Shown: positions 1 through 11,975, counted from the first letter of the stretch. The stretch: DNA of 64,000 bases from Bryoerythrophyllum caledonicum (GCA_963971425.1 OZ020515.1:32499856-32563855), one strand, 5' to 3'. Translations and numbers: made by a program. Notes: a model not told the origin generated them from the sequence alone.

Positions 1-2760
1 TATGCTATGTAGGATGGATGTGCATTTCTTTCATAGTTTCACATGATTGGGCAAGCTACCAAAAACATTTCTTCTTTTCCAAATAAACTTATAAATATTC
101 ATATTTCTTACATTCTATTTTTCAACTAGAAGATGTGGTGTAACCTTCTTATTGACCGTTTAGATTCTTTTCCTAGAAGATAATAGTTCAAAAAACATTA
201 TAAAGTGGCTTGGCAATTTTTTAACCTCCACTCCTTGCATAATTGTTTTGAATATGCTTCACTCTGTTTTTACCTCTCAAATTTGGATTACGAGTAACTA
301 ATATCATGCTAGATATGATGGTATTGAACTTAGACCTTGCGTGTGCAAAGATTTGACACTATGTGGCGTTAAGGTCTTGCTAATCTACTCAATTTAGGGA
401 AGAAAATGAATTGTTTTCTCTATTCCAAGCACCATAATCTTTCAACATCTGCTGTCAATGAGTATGAAATATTTTGAGTATGTGACTTAATAAGTTTTTA
501 ATTGAGGTTAATTAGGATTCTACGGTTAGAATTATAAATAAGAGGTTCTCTTTTCTTCCTTACTCATTGCACTAGATCGAGTAGTTCTGAAGTGTTTTTG
601 GTGTAAACGAACCTTGGAAATTTAAGGGCTATGGAGAGGGGGAAGAGATGAAAGAGAGTGGTTGAGAGACAGTTTGAATTAAAGTAGGGAAGAGAGTGGG
701 TGAAGAATAATCTCAATTACAAAAGATAGTTTGAGAGAAGAGAGGAAAAATCTAAATTAGAATTTTAAAACATAATAGAAGGGGGAGGGAGGAAGGAATG
801 AATCATAAAAGTAAGGAGGAAATCCTATGAGGAATTCAAGGAAAAGAATTTTCTTAATAGTGTATAATTAATTAAATAAGGGGCAACAAAGACTTTAAAA
901 TCAAAATAAAACAAGATATAGAGAGGGAAACGGAAGGAGATATGGAATTCCTTTCTCAAAAACAAAAATTAGAGAATTAATGGAGAGAGGTTTAGAGAGG
1001 GACAATGACTTAAAGGAGGAATAGAGAGCCCCGATGACATGGCGATTCAAATTCATTGAGCTTAACAATAATGCATATAAGAGAAGGGATAAACTTTATA
1101 AAGAGGAACAAATCTTTTTAAAAGAAAGACAAATTATAAATCCTTAATGATAATGTGGCGCTGCAAACTAGTTGGACTTAGAAATAATGCATTAATTACC
1201 AAAGCTCATCATCAATCTCCCCATTAATAATAATTGATGTTATTTAGTCCGATCAATTGAGCTCCAAGGGTACTCTCAATGACGTGTTTATTTATATTTC
1301 TAAAGCATAAAAAATACTTACTAAGAATAGGGCCACTTGAAAGACCAAAACTAAAAATTAAATAGAAATAGTGAGGATGAAGGGGGGAGGAAGTAGGACA
1401 ACTTTTCAAAGAAAATAACTTATTCATTGAGGGGCAATAGGAAAGAAAAATATGTATAAACATCAAATTAAAAAACAAACACAATTTTTATGAAGGAAAT
1501 TTGAAATTCTACGTGGGATCTAAGAAAAATATTCAATACTTTTAGAATCGAGTGGTAGAATTATTATCAAAATATGAGAAAATCCAAAAATGATGTCAAA
1601 TCTATAATAAAAATAGATAAAGAGGATAATGGAAGAGAAAGACAATTTTTCAAAAACAAAAATTTATTATAAAAGAAAGGAGAGAGACTATGGAGAATGA
1701 AAGGAAAAAAGTGTGAGACAAGAAGAGGAAAGATGGCACGAAAAGGGATGATCCCACTCCAAAAATTGCCATTAAAAGAATTAGGGAGGTGGAGGAAGAA
1801 GGGTTGATGCTTTGGGACTCCAAAGAGCTTCCATATGGAACCAAATGCTACATGAAAAGACAAATTGGATATCCATACAAACTATTAATGCCAAAGATGG
1901 ATCTTACATGATTCATATGGGTAAAAAGGGAGCTCCATAAAGACTAATGATTGCAAGGATTTCACAAATTATCTTTAGAAGGTTGTATCAACCATAAAGT
2001 TGCTTCAAACTAATTGGTTGGTAGAACTAAATTTGAATGCCATATGGATATTTTAAAGAACATACTTCATAGAAGAAGCCTACCGTGAAACACTAGAATC
2101 AATGATTGAGCATTTAACCATTTTAAACAAAAAAATAAAACACCAAGCTATTAACTAAGAATAAAAACACATGAAAAGAATAGAGCAAGAAGGATTTCAA
2201 TAAGGATGAAATTTAGAAAAGAGATACTTGTTTATTCGAAAAACAAAATCATGAAGTCTAAGTTGAAAATATTCATATCCACAAATAAATGAATTTAAGA
2301 AAAAAAAACAAGAAAAGAAAGATATTGAGAAAGAAATAACAAAAGAGAGAGGGGTAGGAAGATGGAGAGCAAACAAGGAGGGAAAGGGAGTGGAAGGAGG
2401 GGGGGAAGGAGATGGAGACGGAGTAGGAGGGAAGGAGAGGGCAAGAGAGGAAGTGGGAGTGAGAGGGAATAAGAGGGAGGAATGAGGAAGAGGGAGAAGG
2501 CCTCAAAGTTGGATAGATAGTGGAAGTAGGGTGGGAGAATATGGCCACATTTAGGAGGCTCTAGCAACCTCACATTTTATTCAAATCACATAAAGAAAGA
2601 CGTTCTTAACATCCCTATTAAATGTTGATGCCAAAAGTGTCTTCACAAGAAACAATGAAGGAATAATTATTCCGCCACAACCTCCAAAATAGAAGGAGTT
2701 GGATGGGGTCCGATAGAGCTGTAGACAATCAGTCTAGCTATAATAACCCTGATACTCAAA
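1..2760. other. AT-rich, purine-rich intergenic DNA without a gene
   Basis: No convincing coding region is seen. The plus strand is strongly purine-rich from about 600 to 1,050 and again from about 2,290 to 2,500, where GGAGGG/GAAGGAG runs dominate. The open frames on the opposite strand there are Ser/Pro/Leu-rich by-products of this composition. No terminal repeats or retroelement motifs were recognised. Confidence 0.6.
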
Positions 2761-4210
2761 TCAAACTACACTTTTAAGGACAATTTTGACATCCTTGTGA
2801 AACGTAGATACCTACGATTTCCTCAAATGAAAGATTTGAGCAAGAACTCCGTGTGCTATGTCCGCTCAAAGCTGAGGGGGTACGCAGAATGGCTGCGGAC
2901 AGCCCGCGGGCTACCCGCGGACAGGAGGCCATATCAGCCTAATAACTTGCTCAAAAGTCAAGTATGAGGACGTTTTTGACATCCTTGTGAAACGTAGATG
3001 TCTAAAATGTCCTCACACGTAAGATTTGAGCAAGGATTCCGTGCGCTATGTCCGCTCAAAGTTGAGGGGGTATGCAGAATGGCTGCGGACAGCCCGCGGA
3101 CTGCCCGCGGACAGGAGGCAATATCATCTAGATTACTTACTTGAATGTCAAGTTTGAGGACATTTTCGACATGCTTGTGAAACGTAGATGTCCAAAATGT
3201 CCTCACACATAAGATTTGAGCAAGAATTCCGTGCGCTATGTCCGCTCAAAGTTGAGGGGGTACGCAGAATGGCTGCGGACAGCCCGCGGACTGCCCGCGG
3301 ACAGGAGGCCATATCAGCTAGATTACTTACTTGAATGTCAAGTTTGAGGACATTTTCGACATGCTTGTGAAACGCAGATGTCCAAAATGTCCTCACACGT
3401 AAGATTTGAGCAAGAATTCCGTGCGCTATGTCCGCTCAAAGTTGAGGGGGTACGCAGAATGGCTGCGGACAGCCCGCGGACTGCCCGCGGACAGGAGGCC
3501 ATATCATCTAGATTACTTACTTGAATGTCAAGTTTGAGGACATTTTCGACATGCTTGTGAAACGTAGATGTCTAAAATGTCCTCACACGTAAGATTTGAG
3601 CAAGAATTCCGTGCGCTATGTCCGCTCAAAGTTGAGGGGGTACGCAGAATGGCTGCGGACAGCCCGCGGACTGCCCGCGGACAGGAGGCCATATCATCTA
3701 GATTACTTACTTGAATGTCAAGTTTGAGGACATTTTCGACATGCTTGTGAAACGTAGATGTCCAAAATGTCCTCACACGTAAGATTTGAGCAAGGATTCC
3801 GTGCGCTATGTCCGCTCAAAGTTGAGGGGGTACGCAGAATGGCTGCGGACAGCCCGCAGACTGCCCGCGGACAGGAGGCCATATCAGCTAGATTACTTAC
3901 TTGAATGTCAAGTTTGAGGACATTTTCGACATGCTTGTGAAACGCAGATGTCCAAAACGTCCTCACACATAAGATTTGAGAAAGAATTTTGTGCGCTATG
4001 TCCGCTCAAAGCTGAGGGGGTACGCAGAATGGCTGCGGATAGCCCGCGGACTGCCCGCGGACAGGAGGCCATATCAGCTTGACTACTTGCTCAAATATCA
4101 AGTGTGAGGACATTTTTGATATCCTTGAGAAACACAGATGTCCAAAATGTCATCAAACATAAGATTTAAGCAAGAATTTTACGCGCTATGTCCGCTCAAA
4201 GGTGAGGGGG
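2761..4210. repeat. 190-bp tandem repeat array, about 8 units
   Basis: The anchor tccgctcaaa recurs at 2861, 3051, 3241, 3431, 3621, 3811, 4001 and 4191, exactly 190 bp apart each time. Each unit has an AT-moderate half (TTTGAGGACATTTTCGACAT, AAACGTAGATGTC) and a GC-rich half (GTACGCAGAATGGCTGCGG then AGCCCGCGGACTGCCCGCGG). The middle units are nearly identical; the first and last are the most diverged, as expected for an array kept uniform by unequal exchange. The 82-residue open frames on the minus strand in each unit follow the repeat and have no other sign of coding. Confidence 0.95.
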
Positions 4211-4530
4211 TATGGGGAATGGCTGCGGACTGACCGCGGAATGGCCGCAGACTGGCTGTGGACTCGTTCCGGAGTGTCCACGGACTGTCCGCGGACTGAC
4301 CGCAGACTGAACGCGGAATGGCCTCGGACTGGCTGCGGACTGGCCGCGGATTCGTTTGAATTGCTCGCGGACAGACCGCGGACTGGCCGCGGATTGAACA
4401 CGGAATGGCCGCGGACTGGCCGCGGGCTGAATGCGGAATGGCTGTGGAATGGCCGTGGACATGGCGCGGACAAGTCGCGGACAACATTAGAAAACGGAGT
4501 GAGCGCGGATTGGTGCGGACACCCCTTTTA
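4211..4530. repeat. GC-rich degenerate minisatellite of GCGGACTGGC-type units
   Basis: Directly after the last 190-bp unit the sequence becomes a chain of short units of roughly 10-20 bp (gcggactgaccgcgg, gcggactggctgcgg, ccgcggattga) for about 320 bp. The same words occur in the GC-rich half of the 190-bp unit, so this block probably arose by local expansion of that half. Because the units contain almost no stop codons, several frames are open on both strands; these should not be read as genes. Confidence 0.85.
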
Positions 4531-4729
4531 CCCATGCTGAAAATTACAGAGACATGAATTTACCGTAGTTGATGACATGTCTGCACATGTGGCATACAGA
4601 TTCCTTTATGAATCCAACGTGTCTCTCTCGAGGTAATTGTAAATATTGTGTTTTCTGACGTCAAAATGGTCTTGTCACAGTAAAGTCACGATCCGTCAGA
4701 ATGTCATGCCGTCATTGTGTCGTGACATC

Positions 4730-4777
4730 GTGACATTGTGACGGAATCTGTCCGTGACATTGTGACGGAATCTGTCC
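4730..4777. repeat. 24-bp perfect tandem duplication (2 copies)
   Basis: A 24-bp unit starting gtgacattgtgacggaat occurs at 4730-4753 and again immediately at 4754-4777. It lies in a short region (4,660-4,800) rich in GTGACA/TGTCAC words just upstream of the retroelement remnant. Confidence 0.85.
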
Positions 4778-4800
4778 CTGTCACGACACAATAGACAACC

Positions 4801-5948
4801 CTGCCTATTCCCGCCGCCGACGCTCCTTGGAAAAAAGTAACAGTGGATTTTATTGTTAAACTTCCTATGAGCAGTGGTTATGATTCTATATTAGTGGTGG
4901 TGGACAAAAATACCAAGCTGGCTCACTTTATTCCTACGACAGAAACCGTTGGTGCTAATGGCACGGCGTCACTATATTTACAACACATATGGAAACTTCA
5001 CGGTACTCCCCAAGACATTATTTATGACCGGGGGACTGTTTTTATCTCAAAGTTCATGCGCCGCTTATGTCAACTCCTATGTATTAATCCTTCTACAACT
5101 ACAGCGTGCCATCCTCAATCCAACAGGAAAACATAAAGAATAAACCAAATCTTGGAACAATATTTGCGTATGTTCACTACTCGTCGTCAGGATGACTGGG
5201 CCGACTTGCTTCCGTTCGCAGAATTTGCATATAATAACTCCACTCATTCATCGACCGGCTTCTCCCCGTTTTATGCAACATACGGGTATCATCCTGTATT
5301 ATCTTTCACTACTCCGACCTCGACCACCGTTCCGGTAGTAGAGGACCGCATAAGGCACCTTCAAGAGGTACACAACGAGGTGAAGACTATGATCGACCTT
5401 GCAGGTGTGCGAGCCCGACGCTATTACAACCAAGGAGTGCAGGTTCAACCCACATTCCAAGTTGGTGAGAAGGTATTCCTACGACATGAAAATATTTCAA
5501 CGACAGCTCCTTCCAAGAAATTGGCATCACGATTCCTCAGCCCATTTCCAATTATTGCCAGGCTTTCTGACTTGGTTTACAAGCTTAAGCTCCCCAAGAC
5601 CCTCCGAATTCATGATGTATTTCACGTCAATCTTCTACAGCGGCACCACAAGGACACCATTGACAGGCAGCGTCAACAACCTCCTCCGCCAATTATTACG
5701 CCCCACGGGGATGTTCAGTGGGAGGTTCATGCTGTCTTGGACTCTCAGCTGCATGGCCGACGGCGGAAGCTACACTATTTAATCAGTTGGGAAAGATATG
5801 GGCCCGAGGAAAACTCTTAGGAACGAGTGGAGAATCTACAGAATGAGGCTGACGCGGTTCGGGATTTCCACCGCTGGCATCCGGATGCGGTAGGATCAGC
5901 CCCGCTTAGGAGGAGGGCCCGCACCCTTCGACCTTATGGGGGGGGTAA
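4801..5948 (+). pseudogene. Ty3/gypsy chromovirus pol remnant: integrase core and chromodomain
   Basis: This is the 3' end of a chromodomain-bearing Ty3/gypsy retrotransposon polyprotein. The integrase core reads from the TVDFIVKLP segment near 4,840 through the first catalytic Asp (VVVD, about 4,900) and the second (YDRG, about 5,020), then a HPQ motif near 5,110. The codon where the family has the catalytic Glu is a TAA stop (about 5,134-5,136). The frame continues through FAEFAYNNSTHSSTG, the C-terminal integrase part and the HDVFHVNLL motif to a chromodomain (YLISWERYGPEE). There a conserved Trp codon is TAG (5,818-5,820), and the chromodomain helix continues in frame after it. gag, protease, reverse transcriptase and RNase H are absent upstream. 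The copy is therefore 5'-truncated and dead. Family knowledge: the chromodomain targets integration to heterochromatin. Confidence 0.92.
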
Positions 5949-6152
5949 TGTTACGAGTAGACACTCGTCTGGACTTACTTGTGCTTAGCAAAGAGGTAGT
6001 TAGAACGGTTGTGGTGTCTTCCTTATAGCAAGTGAGAGGAGGCCTTCCCTCTCACTTGTCATCTTGTGTACTTATGAATATTACTAAAGAATATCCTGTA
6101 AGAAACCTTGGTTCATGATGTAAGAGCGTCGACATGAATGGATCTCTAACAT
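5949..6152 (+). repeat. Probable LTR of the chromovirus
   Basis: The region follows directly after the GGGN end of the polyprotein, as in chromoviruses. It starts TGTTACG and ends TCTAACA, giving the usual TG...CA boundaries with a short terminal inverted repeat (TGTTA/TAACA). About 204 bp would be a short LTR. The partner 5' LTR is not in the window, so identity between LTRs and the target duplication cannot be checked. Confidence 0.6.
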
Positions 6153-9100
6153 TGCCCCTACCAAAAAAAATTAGTTAAAATAGGATTTTTATTGTTAATT
6201 AGATAGAAAAGTAGTTAGTGTTGTGTGGAATTAGATTAGATAACAAATAGCGAAAGTAGTGAAAAGCTTAACTCGTTAATTAGCATTATAGTGGTGATAA
6301 AATCGGGTCTTAAATTAATTAGTTTTGGTGCCCGGAAAACCTTAAAGAGGATGTCTGGGAAAGTCTCCGGGACAAAGTTCCAAATCACTACTTAGTGCTA
6401 AATTAATTAGTAAAGTCTTTGCCAAATACATAGACTATTTAGTAGTGTTTCTTTGTAGTTTAGTTATTAGGTTTTCTTTCTACTTTAATTGTTGTAGAAA
6501 ACTTAAATTCTTATTTGAAAGAGTAATGATTTAATTTTATATGAGACAAAAATATAAAAAGGAGAAAAGAAAAATAAGAAAAGAAAAAAATATTAAAAAA
6601 TACATACCCGGGTATGAACTAGCCCGGGTACCAACCCGGGTATGTGCTGATATCCAGGTACCAGGGTATCACCCGGGCAGCATCCCGGGTAGCTCCAGCC
6701 GCCTCCAACAGTCCTTCCCAAAATTCCCCTCCCCGAATTTTTCCTCCTTCCAGAAGTTTTCCTCTCTCCTCCAGGGACTCTCCTCTCCCCCTCCTCTAAA
6801 ATCTTTCACCCCCCCCTCTCAAATTTTCTCCTCAATCTCCCTCTCTAGTTCTCTCTCTCTCTCATAATCTCTCGCTCTCTCTCTCTATTTGTTTGTTTTG
6901 GAGTTGGGGTTTTAAAGAAGAAGAGAAGGAGGTGCAACAAGGATGTAAGTTGGAGTTTCAAAGAGAAGATTTCAAGAGGAGGTAGCGCAAGAGGCTTTGG
7001 TGGAAGAGGTGCGCGAGCTAAGGTTTGGTGGAAGAGGTGCGCAAGCTAGGGTTTAGTGGAGATTTTAGGGTTTGTGGAGGTGGAGGAGATTAGTGGCCAA
7101 AGCGAGAAGATAAAAGAGACAAAGGAAGGAGGTTGCGGTTGCAACAACAAAGGTGACTCTTGCCCATGTTGGGTTTCTTTTGTTTGTGCAAATTTCTTGT
7201 TTGTGTTTTCCTCTCTTGTCTACCGGGGTGACTCCCCGGTAACATCCTCCCTGGTCTAGAGAAAAAGTCCCCCCGAGGACTTCATCTAGACCTCATTGTG
7301 TTGTTTACATGTATAGTTGTTGTCGATTGTCCTAGCCGTGTGGCAAGTTGTTATCTTGAGTTGTCTTCCTCCTCCTATCATTTTAGGTCTTACCCACAAT
7401 TCCTATCTTTTTTCCGGTCTTCCCAGTCAACCAGGAAGAACCTCTTTCTAAGTCCTCGTCTCCAAAGTCCTCTCCTCGTTATCATTATATGTAACCTTGT
7501 GTTGTTAGTATGTTGCTAGATGTGTGAGACATTTATATCCACATATTCTAGCAAAGTGTTCCGGAGTTGTTTATCGGTTGACCGGTAGACTTGTGTTTCG
7601 AAGCCAGACCGGAGTTTGTGACAAGTTAATAGGGAGATTGGTAGACCTCCCTTCCTCAACCCCGGAGTCTTTGGTGGAGTCCTCTGTGGCTATACTAATC
7701 GAGCTTAAAGAGACTCCGCATGTATCTATAGATACACCCAACCTTCCGGTGGATACCGCCACTCCACCGGTAGACCTCCCGGTGGATGTTCCCAATCCAC
7801 CGGTAGACCTCCCGGTTGAGACATCTGACCTCCCAGGGAATTCTCTTGACCATGTTGGTACTTCCAGACGTAGTTACAATCCCTATGTGTCTCAATCGGA
7901 AGAGTCTCCCGGTTGAGTCTTCGTTATATGTTATGTGTTGATTTACCTCACCGGTTGGTAAGATGTTGTTTTAAGTTGCTAGAACTACACACTAGGGTGA
8001 GAGTAGTGATGTCGATGGGGCCCCATTGCGCATCCGGTCACTACGATTTGAGTGGTTTCTCCGGTTACTTAGTTTTGTTAGGCAAAGGTTCACCGGTTCC
8101 GGGACTGGAAGTCTTCCAGTTTACCGGTCTACCGGTAATCCGCCGGTGACTAGGCTACCATTGATTTTAGGATCTAGATGTTGTTTTGTCCTATCGTGGG
8201 GCTACTTTTGGAGGGTAGCTATTGACTTTAGTGCACTCCTTAGATGCCGTTTTGTCCTTTTGGGGTCTAGTTTTGGAGCGTAGCTATTGACTTTAGTGCA
8301 CTCTTTAGATGCCATTTCCATCTTTTGGAGATCTAGTTTTGGAGGATAGCTAGTGGCCTTTGTGTACTTAACGGCTTTGGGCTCTTGTGTTATGTACTCT
8401 TCTCTTTGTTGATCTCCTCGTATCTTGCCTTCATTGCTTGTGTCTAGAGTCTTTGTTGAGCTTGTATGAGTAGACCGGGAGAGAGTTGAGTCCTCCTAGT
8501 GTGTCTTTGCTAGGTGTACAAGGTTGTGACTTGTTGTGTGTTAAGTGATTGAGTGTGAGTAGAGACATCCGGAAGAGCTAGGATATCCGGGTTAGATAGG
8601 TAGAGTGAGGTCCAGGACTTATGCTCTAGACTTTTCACCGGTGGGACCGGGAAGAGTTGTTTTATCGGATGGGATCCGGGAAGCCCACGGCTATTTATGA
8701 TAGCTTGCCTTAAGTGGGAAATATTCGGATTGGTGGAGAGTAGAGGTTGACATCCCCCTTCTCTCGGTACACCGGGAGACATCCCGATTAAGCATGAGTC
8801 CGGAGAATTCTGGGATTATTACCCTTGTAGTGGATGAGTTCCGACGATCCCTGTGGAAGGTTGTTTTGCTCATATGATTTGCTTAGTACTAACTTGTTGT
8901 GAGTCTTGTATCTTCTTGCTTTGATTCATTGGGTGTGGTTGTAGTTGGAACCCGGGCTTGCGTGCCCGGTTTATCGGGACAAGTTCCCGACAGATTGTGA
9001 AGACCGGTGAACCGGCTGCGACCTTTTTAACTCTTTCAAGGTGTAGGATTAGATTGTGGATATTGTGGCCTCTGGACTGCGAGAACGGAGGGCAGTGACT

Positions 9101-9328
9101 TTCCGGGCACTGTAAAAACTTACCGGAAATCTACTCTCACGCTCAACAGAGTTTAACTGAAACACATGTGGTTACTTGTTACTGGTTACTGAGGTACCCG
9201 GAGAGCCATCCTCCGGGATGTGCCGAGGTATTAAGTGTGAATTGTTGTTAAGATTTAAAGAGTTTAATGCACGATAAAAATCCCTGGAAACGATCTGGTA
9301 AGGTGGGCTTGCTTAAGGTTAATTTCGG
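6153..9328. other. Repeat-like non-coding region with CCCGGG, CT and CCGGT blocks
   Basis: No gene was recognised. From 6,600 to 6,700 the palindrome ACCCGGGT and variants recur five or more times. A CT microsatellite lies at about 6,830-6,890. From about 7,200 to 8,160 the pentamer CCGGT/ACCGG is very frequent, giving a repetitive Pro-Val-Asp-Leu frame near 7,740-7,820. From 8,600 to 9,240 there are further CCGG-rich words. The layout (CT run, purine stretch, GC-rich words) could be the leader and LTR of another retroelement, but no boundaries or primer-binding site could be set. Confidence 0.45.
6830..6890. repeat. CT-rich microsatellite
   Basis: An imperfect run of CT dinucleotides with short interruptions, visible directly. 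It lies in a stretch that is pyrimidine-rich from about 6,710. Confidence 0.8.
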
Positions 9329-11398
9329 TTAATTTTGAGAATAACGAACCACTTGACTACGACAATGGGCGATAAACTCAACGTACTTGTTGAGCATTTT
9401 CTCACATTTTTTGAGGTATTTCTTGTAGACTGCAGCGTTTTTACACTCCACATTGCAAGACCCAACATGCTTCTCATTCTCAAGTCTAAAATAGGTACTA
9501 ACAACATTCTCCTCTCCCATCAATTTTTTGATGGTTGCCTCTAACTCGTTGGTGGATTTGGTTTTGTTCAAGTTTTGGGCAATTAGAACTATGGCATTTT
9601 TCTTGGCTTTCTCATCTTCCGTCATTCTCCCTCGTTTGGCAAAAATTGGTACAAACACCTCATTATCCGTGTATATTTTTTGTTCTTTTATCTTATTTGC
9701 CTCTTACGGGTTGGTGCTTTCACCCATCAAAGTCTGCCACTTCTTTTTTCGTGACCGTGGTTATTTCGTACTTTATTCCCCTCTTGAATCCCTCATTAAC
9801 TATTTCAAAAAGGACATCAAACCATTTTCTACTCTTGCGGGAAGGGCTGCTAATCCTAACTGATAGGAGTCTTTGGATAGCAATGGAGTCAAAGGATTTG
9901 CAAACCTTTCCTCTCACAAGCACAGTTTCATCTAGTTTAAGAATGTAGGGGCGGATCCCCGTGAGGTCACATGCATCTCTCTCAGGGTTTTTTAGATGAA
10001 TTTTGACTACTCCGCTCCAATTCTCCAACTTGTGAAGACACATGACAACTATTGGTTGAGCCATACTCTCTCCTAGTGGGATGTTCATGTGTGCAAGTCT
10101 TTCTCTTACTAGCCTTAACACTGTGTCCTTTGAGACAATGCTTTCACCAATCTCAAAAGAGATGGCGATTGGGTAATCAAGGGAGAAGCCAAATTCATCC
10201 ACCTCTACATCACGTGGAAGTTGTGTGAGGTTTAGATGGTTCCCCTTTTTCCCATCAGCTCTAGTGTTAGGCCATTGTTCTTGTGTGACATACGGAAAGG
10301 AAACAATTGCCTCACTTGCTTCTATTGCTTCCAATTCGTTCATCCCTCCCAACTCCATTTCACTGACACTAAGGTGTTTGACACGAGGACCTTCACGAAT
10401 TTGTCCTAGAGCATTTAAAGCATCAAATCCTAGCCAGAAAGGAGGTCTCGCACGTTTTACTGCCATTGCCTCAAGAGAAGAAGATGGTGCAACATCCATG
10501 TCTAGATGTTTGATAGGTAATACGTCCATGTTGTTGGAGTCCTCTTTGTTGGAGTAGGATGATGCTTCAACTTGTGGCGTAATCATTCTATATGGCAAAA
10601 AAGAAAAGTGTAAAGAGATTTTTCTAAATGGGGGGGCACTTCCAATGATATCACTACTCCAACCATTCCACAATTTAAGTTGTGGGCCGTGTAGGATAGG
10701 AGTGTGAGGTTTGAAGTGATGTTTTAGCAAATATGTTGAGGTACAAAAGAATATCAAGTGTGATACCTCTTTCACCACTATTGCAGAATGAGCAATATTT
10801 ACAAGGGCAGAGATTACTGTAGTAGTAATACTGCCTTGTTGTTATTGCTAGACATTTAAGACTTAAGACATGTTCTAAGCATTGTGTACGTCCTAGTAGT
10901 GAAGTTTCATGACTACAACAAGTAGAGCAATTTATACTAGCATTTCTATCAACATGCATTTTAAATTGTAAGCAAGACATTTGGCACACATCTTTACACC
11001 ATTTGTTACTTTTACATCCTAGTGCAAAGAGACACATAGTAGATACACCACTTAAATGTGTGGTGTATCTTTCTATTTGGCATAGCTTCATATTAAGTGC
11101 ATAAAACCTACATGATAGAGGGTTTACACAATAAACCGCACTATGTAACATATCAACAGAAACAAACCAATACCAACCTTGTGGGCTTCTTGGCTGCTGG
11201 CTGACTTCCTTTCTTCCCTCCTTGTGCAATTCTCTTGTCGTTGTTGACACCAAGGGGGTCACTTTTTCTTCTAGCTGCCGAGTTGACCTCCAAAAGCTCA
11301 GACTGCCTCTTGCCAACCTTTCTTGTTGAAGACGCCAGTTTAGCTCCTGAGGTGTTCGTGTACTTGCGAGGAGGTTGACGGGCCCGATCATCGAACAC
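9329..11398 (-). pseudogene. Unrecognised spliced gene, broken; possibly a mobile-element ORF
   Basis: A plausible first exon runs from ATG at 11,398 to about 11,176 and encodes a basic Ser/Arg/Lys-rich leader (MFDDRARQPPRKYTNTSG...), ending at a possible donor AAG|GTTGGT. After an intron of about 590 bp, a large exon starts after TATAG near 10,586 (MITPQVEASS...) and stays open to a TGA near 9,720. Shifting by one base there restores a continuous frame (DFDG then ESTNP), which passes one TAA and continues to a TGA near 9,329 (AKRGRMTEDEKAKKNAIVLI...). One frameshift and one stop thus break it. No known domain was recognised. The C-terminal Lys-rich part with VSTYFRLENEKHVGSCNVE could be a small nucleic-acid-binding fold, as in retroelement ORF1 or gag, but this is a guess. 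Confidence 0.5.
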
Positions 11399-11639
11399 TC
11401 TTCAGGTCCGCCTAGGTTGCTATTGCGGGTTGATGTAGTGTAGGGGTTGTGGTGGACTTATTTTCGAGGCAGGTTCTGTGTCGGCAGCGTCTCGGGTTTC
11501 TCCTAGGTTTAGGTGCTGCACTTGAGTTGCTGTATGTTGGTGCTCTTCTCGTTCTTACGGACCTGTGTCGTATGCAGGTTCTCACTTCTCATTGGTTCCT
11601 TGGGCTGTGGCGCGACTCTTCTTTAGAAGAGCACGTTGT

Positions 11640-11975
11640 GCAGGTCTTGCACGTTAGGTGGGCACCTCTGCCAGTGTCGTGCGAATCTGGACGTTGTCCA
11701 AGGTTGGCAATCCAGCTTTGGGGCTCTTGATCTTCCTCTGTACATTACACTTCACAGGGGTTGCACATTACGAAGGCACCTTCTCATCTGTCGTGCGAAT
11801 CTGGTCCTTATTCGAGGTTGACAATCCAGCTTCGGGGCTCTTGATCTACTTCTGTGTGGGACACTTCGCAGGGGCTGCACGTTGCGAGGACACTACCCCC
11901 ACTGTCTCGGGACTGTGAGCGTTGCCCACGCTCGACACACCAGGTTCGGGGTTCTTGGCCTTCTTCTGCGCACTA
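11640..11975. repeat. About 115-bp tandem repeat, 3 diverged units
   Basis: cgtgcgaatctgg occurs at 11,678 and 11,792, with a diverged third unit near 11,907. Shared neighbours include AATCCAGCTTTGGGGCTCTT versus AATCCAGCTTCGGGGCTCTT and ACACTTCACAGGGG versus ACACTTCGCAGGGG. Units diverge progressively. No coding role is apparent. Confidence 0.75.

Noticed and set aside
2273..2573. Ser/Pro/Leu-rich minus-strand frames
   Set aside because: Direct consequence of the purine-rich plus strand.
2958..3966. Repeated 82-residue frames in the 190-bp array
   Set aside because: They exist because 190-bp units happen to lack stops in that frame for most of one unit; each ends in the next unit and has no start context or conserved domain.
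2761..4210. CRISPR array
   Set aside because: Regular spacing suggested it, but the repeats are 190 bp without unique spacers and the genome is eukaryotic.
4179..4540. Long open frames in several frames on both strands
   Set aside because: The GCGGAC-type minisatellite has almost no stop codons; simultaneous openness in many frames marks it as non-coding.
10675..11391. Cys-rich 238-residue open frame on the minus strand
   Set aside because: It overlaps the more convincing first exon in another frame and most of the proposed intron; cysteine spacing fits no known finger and the codons follow local TG-rich composition.
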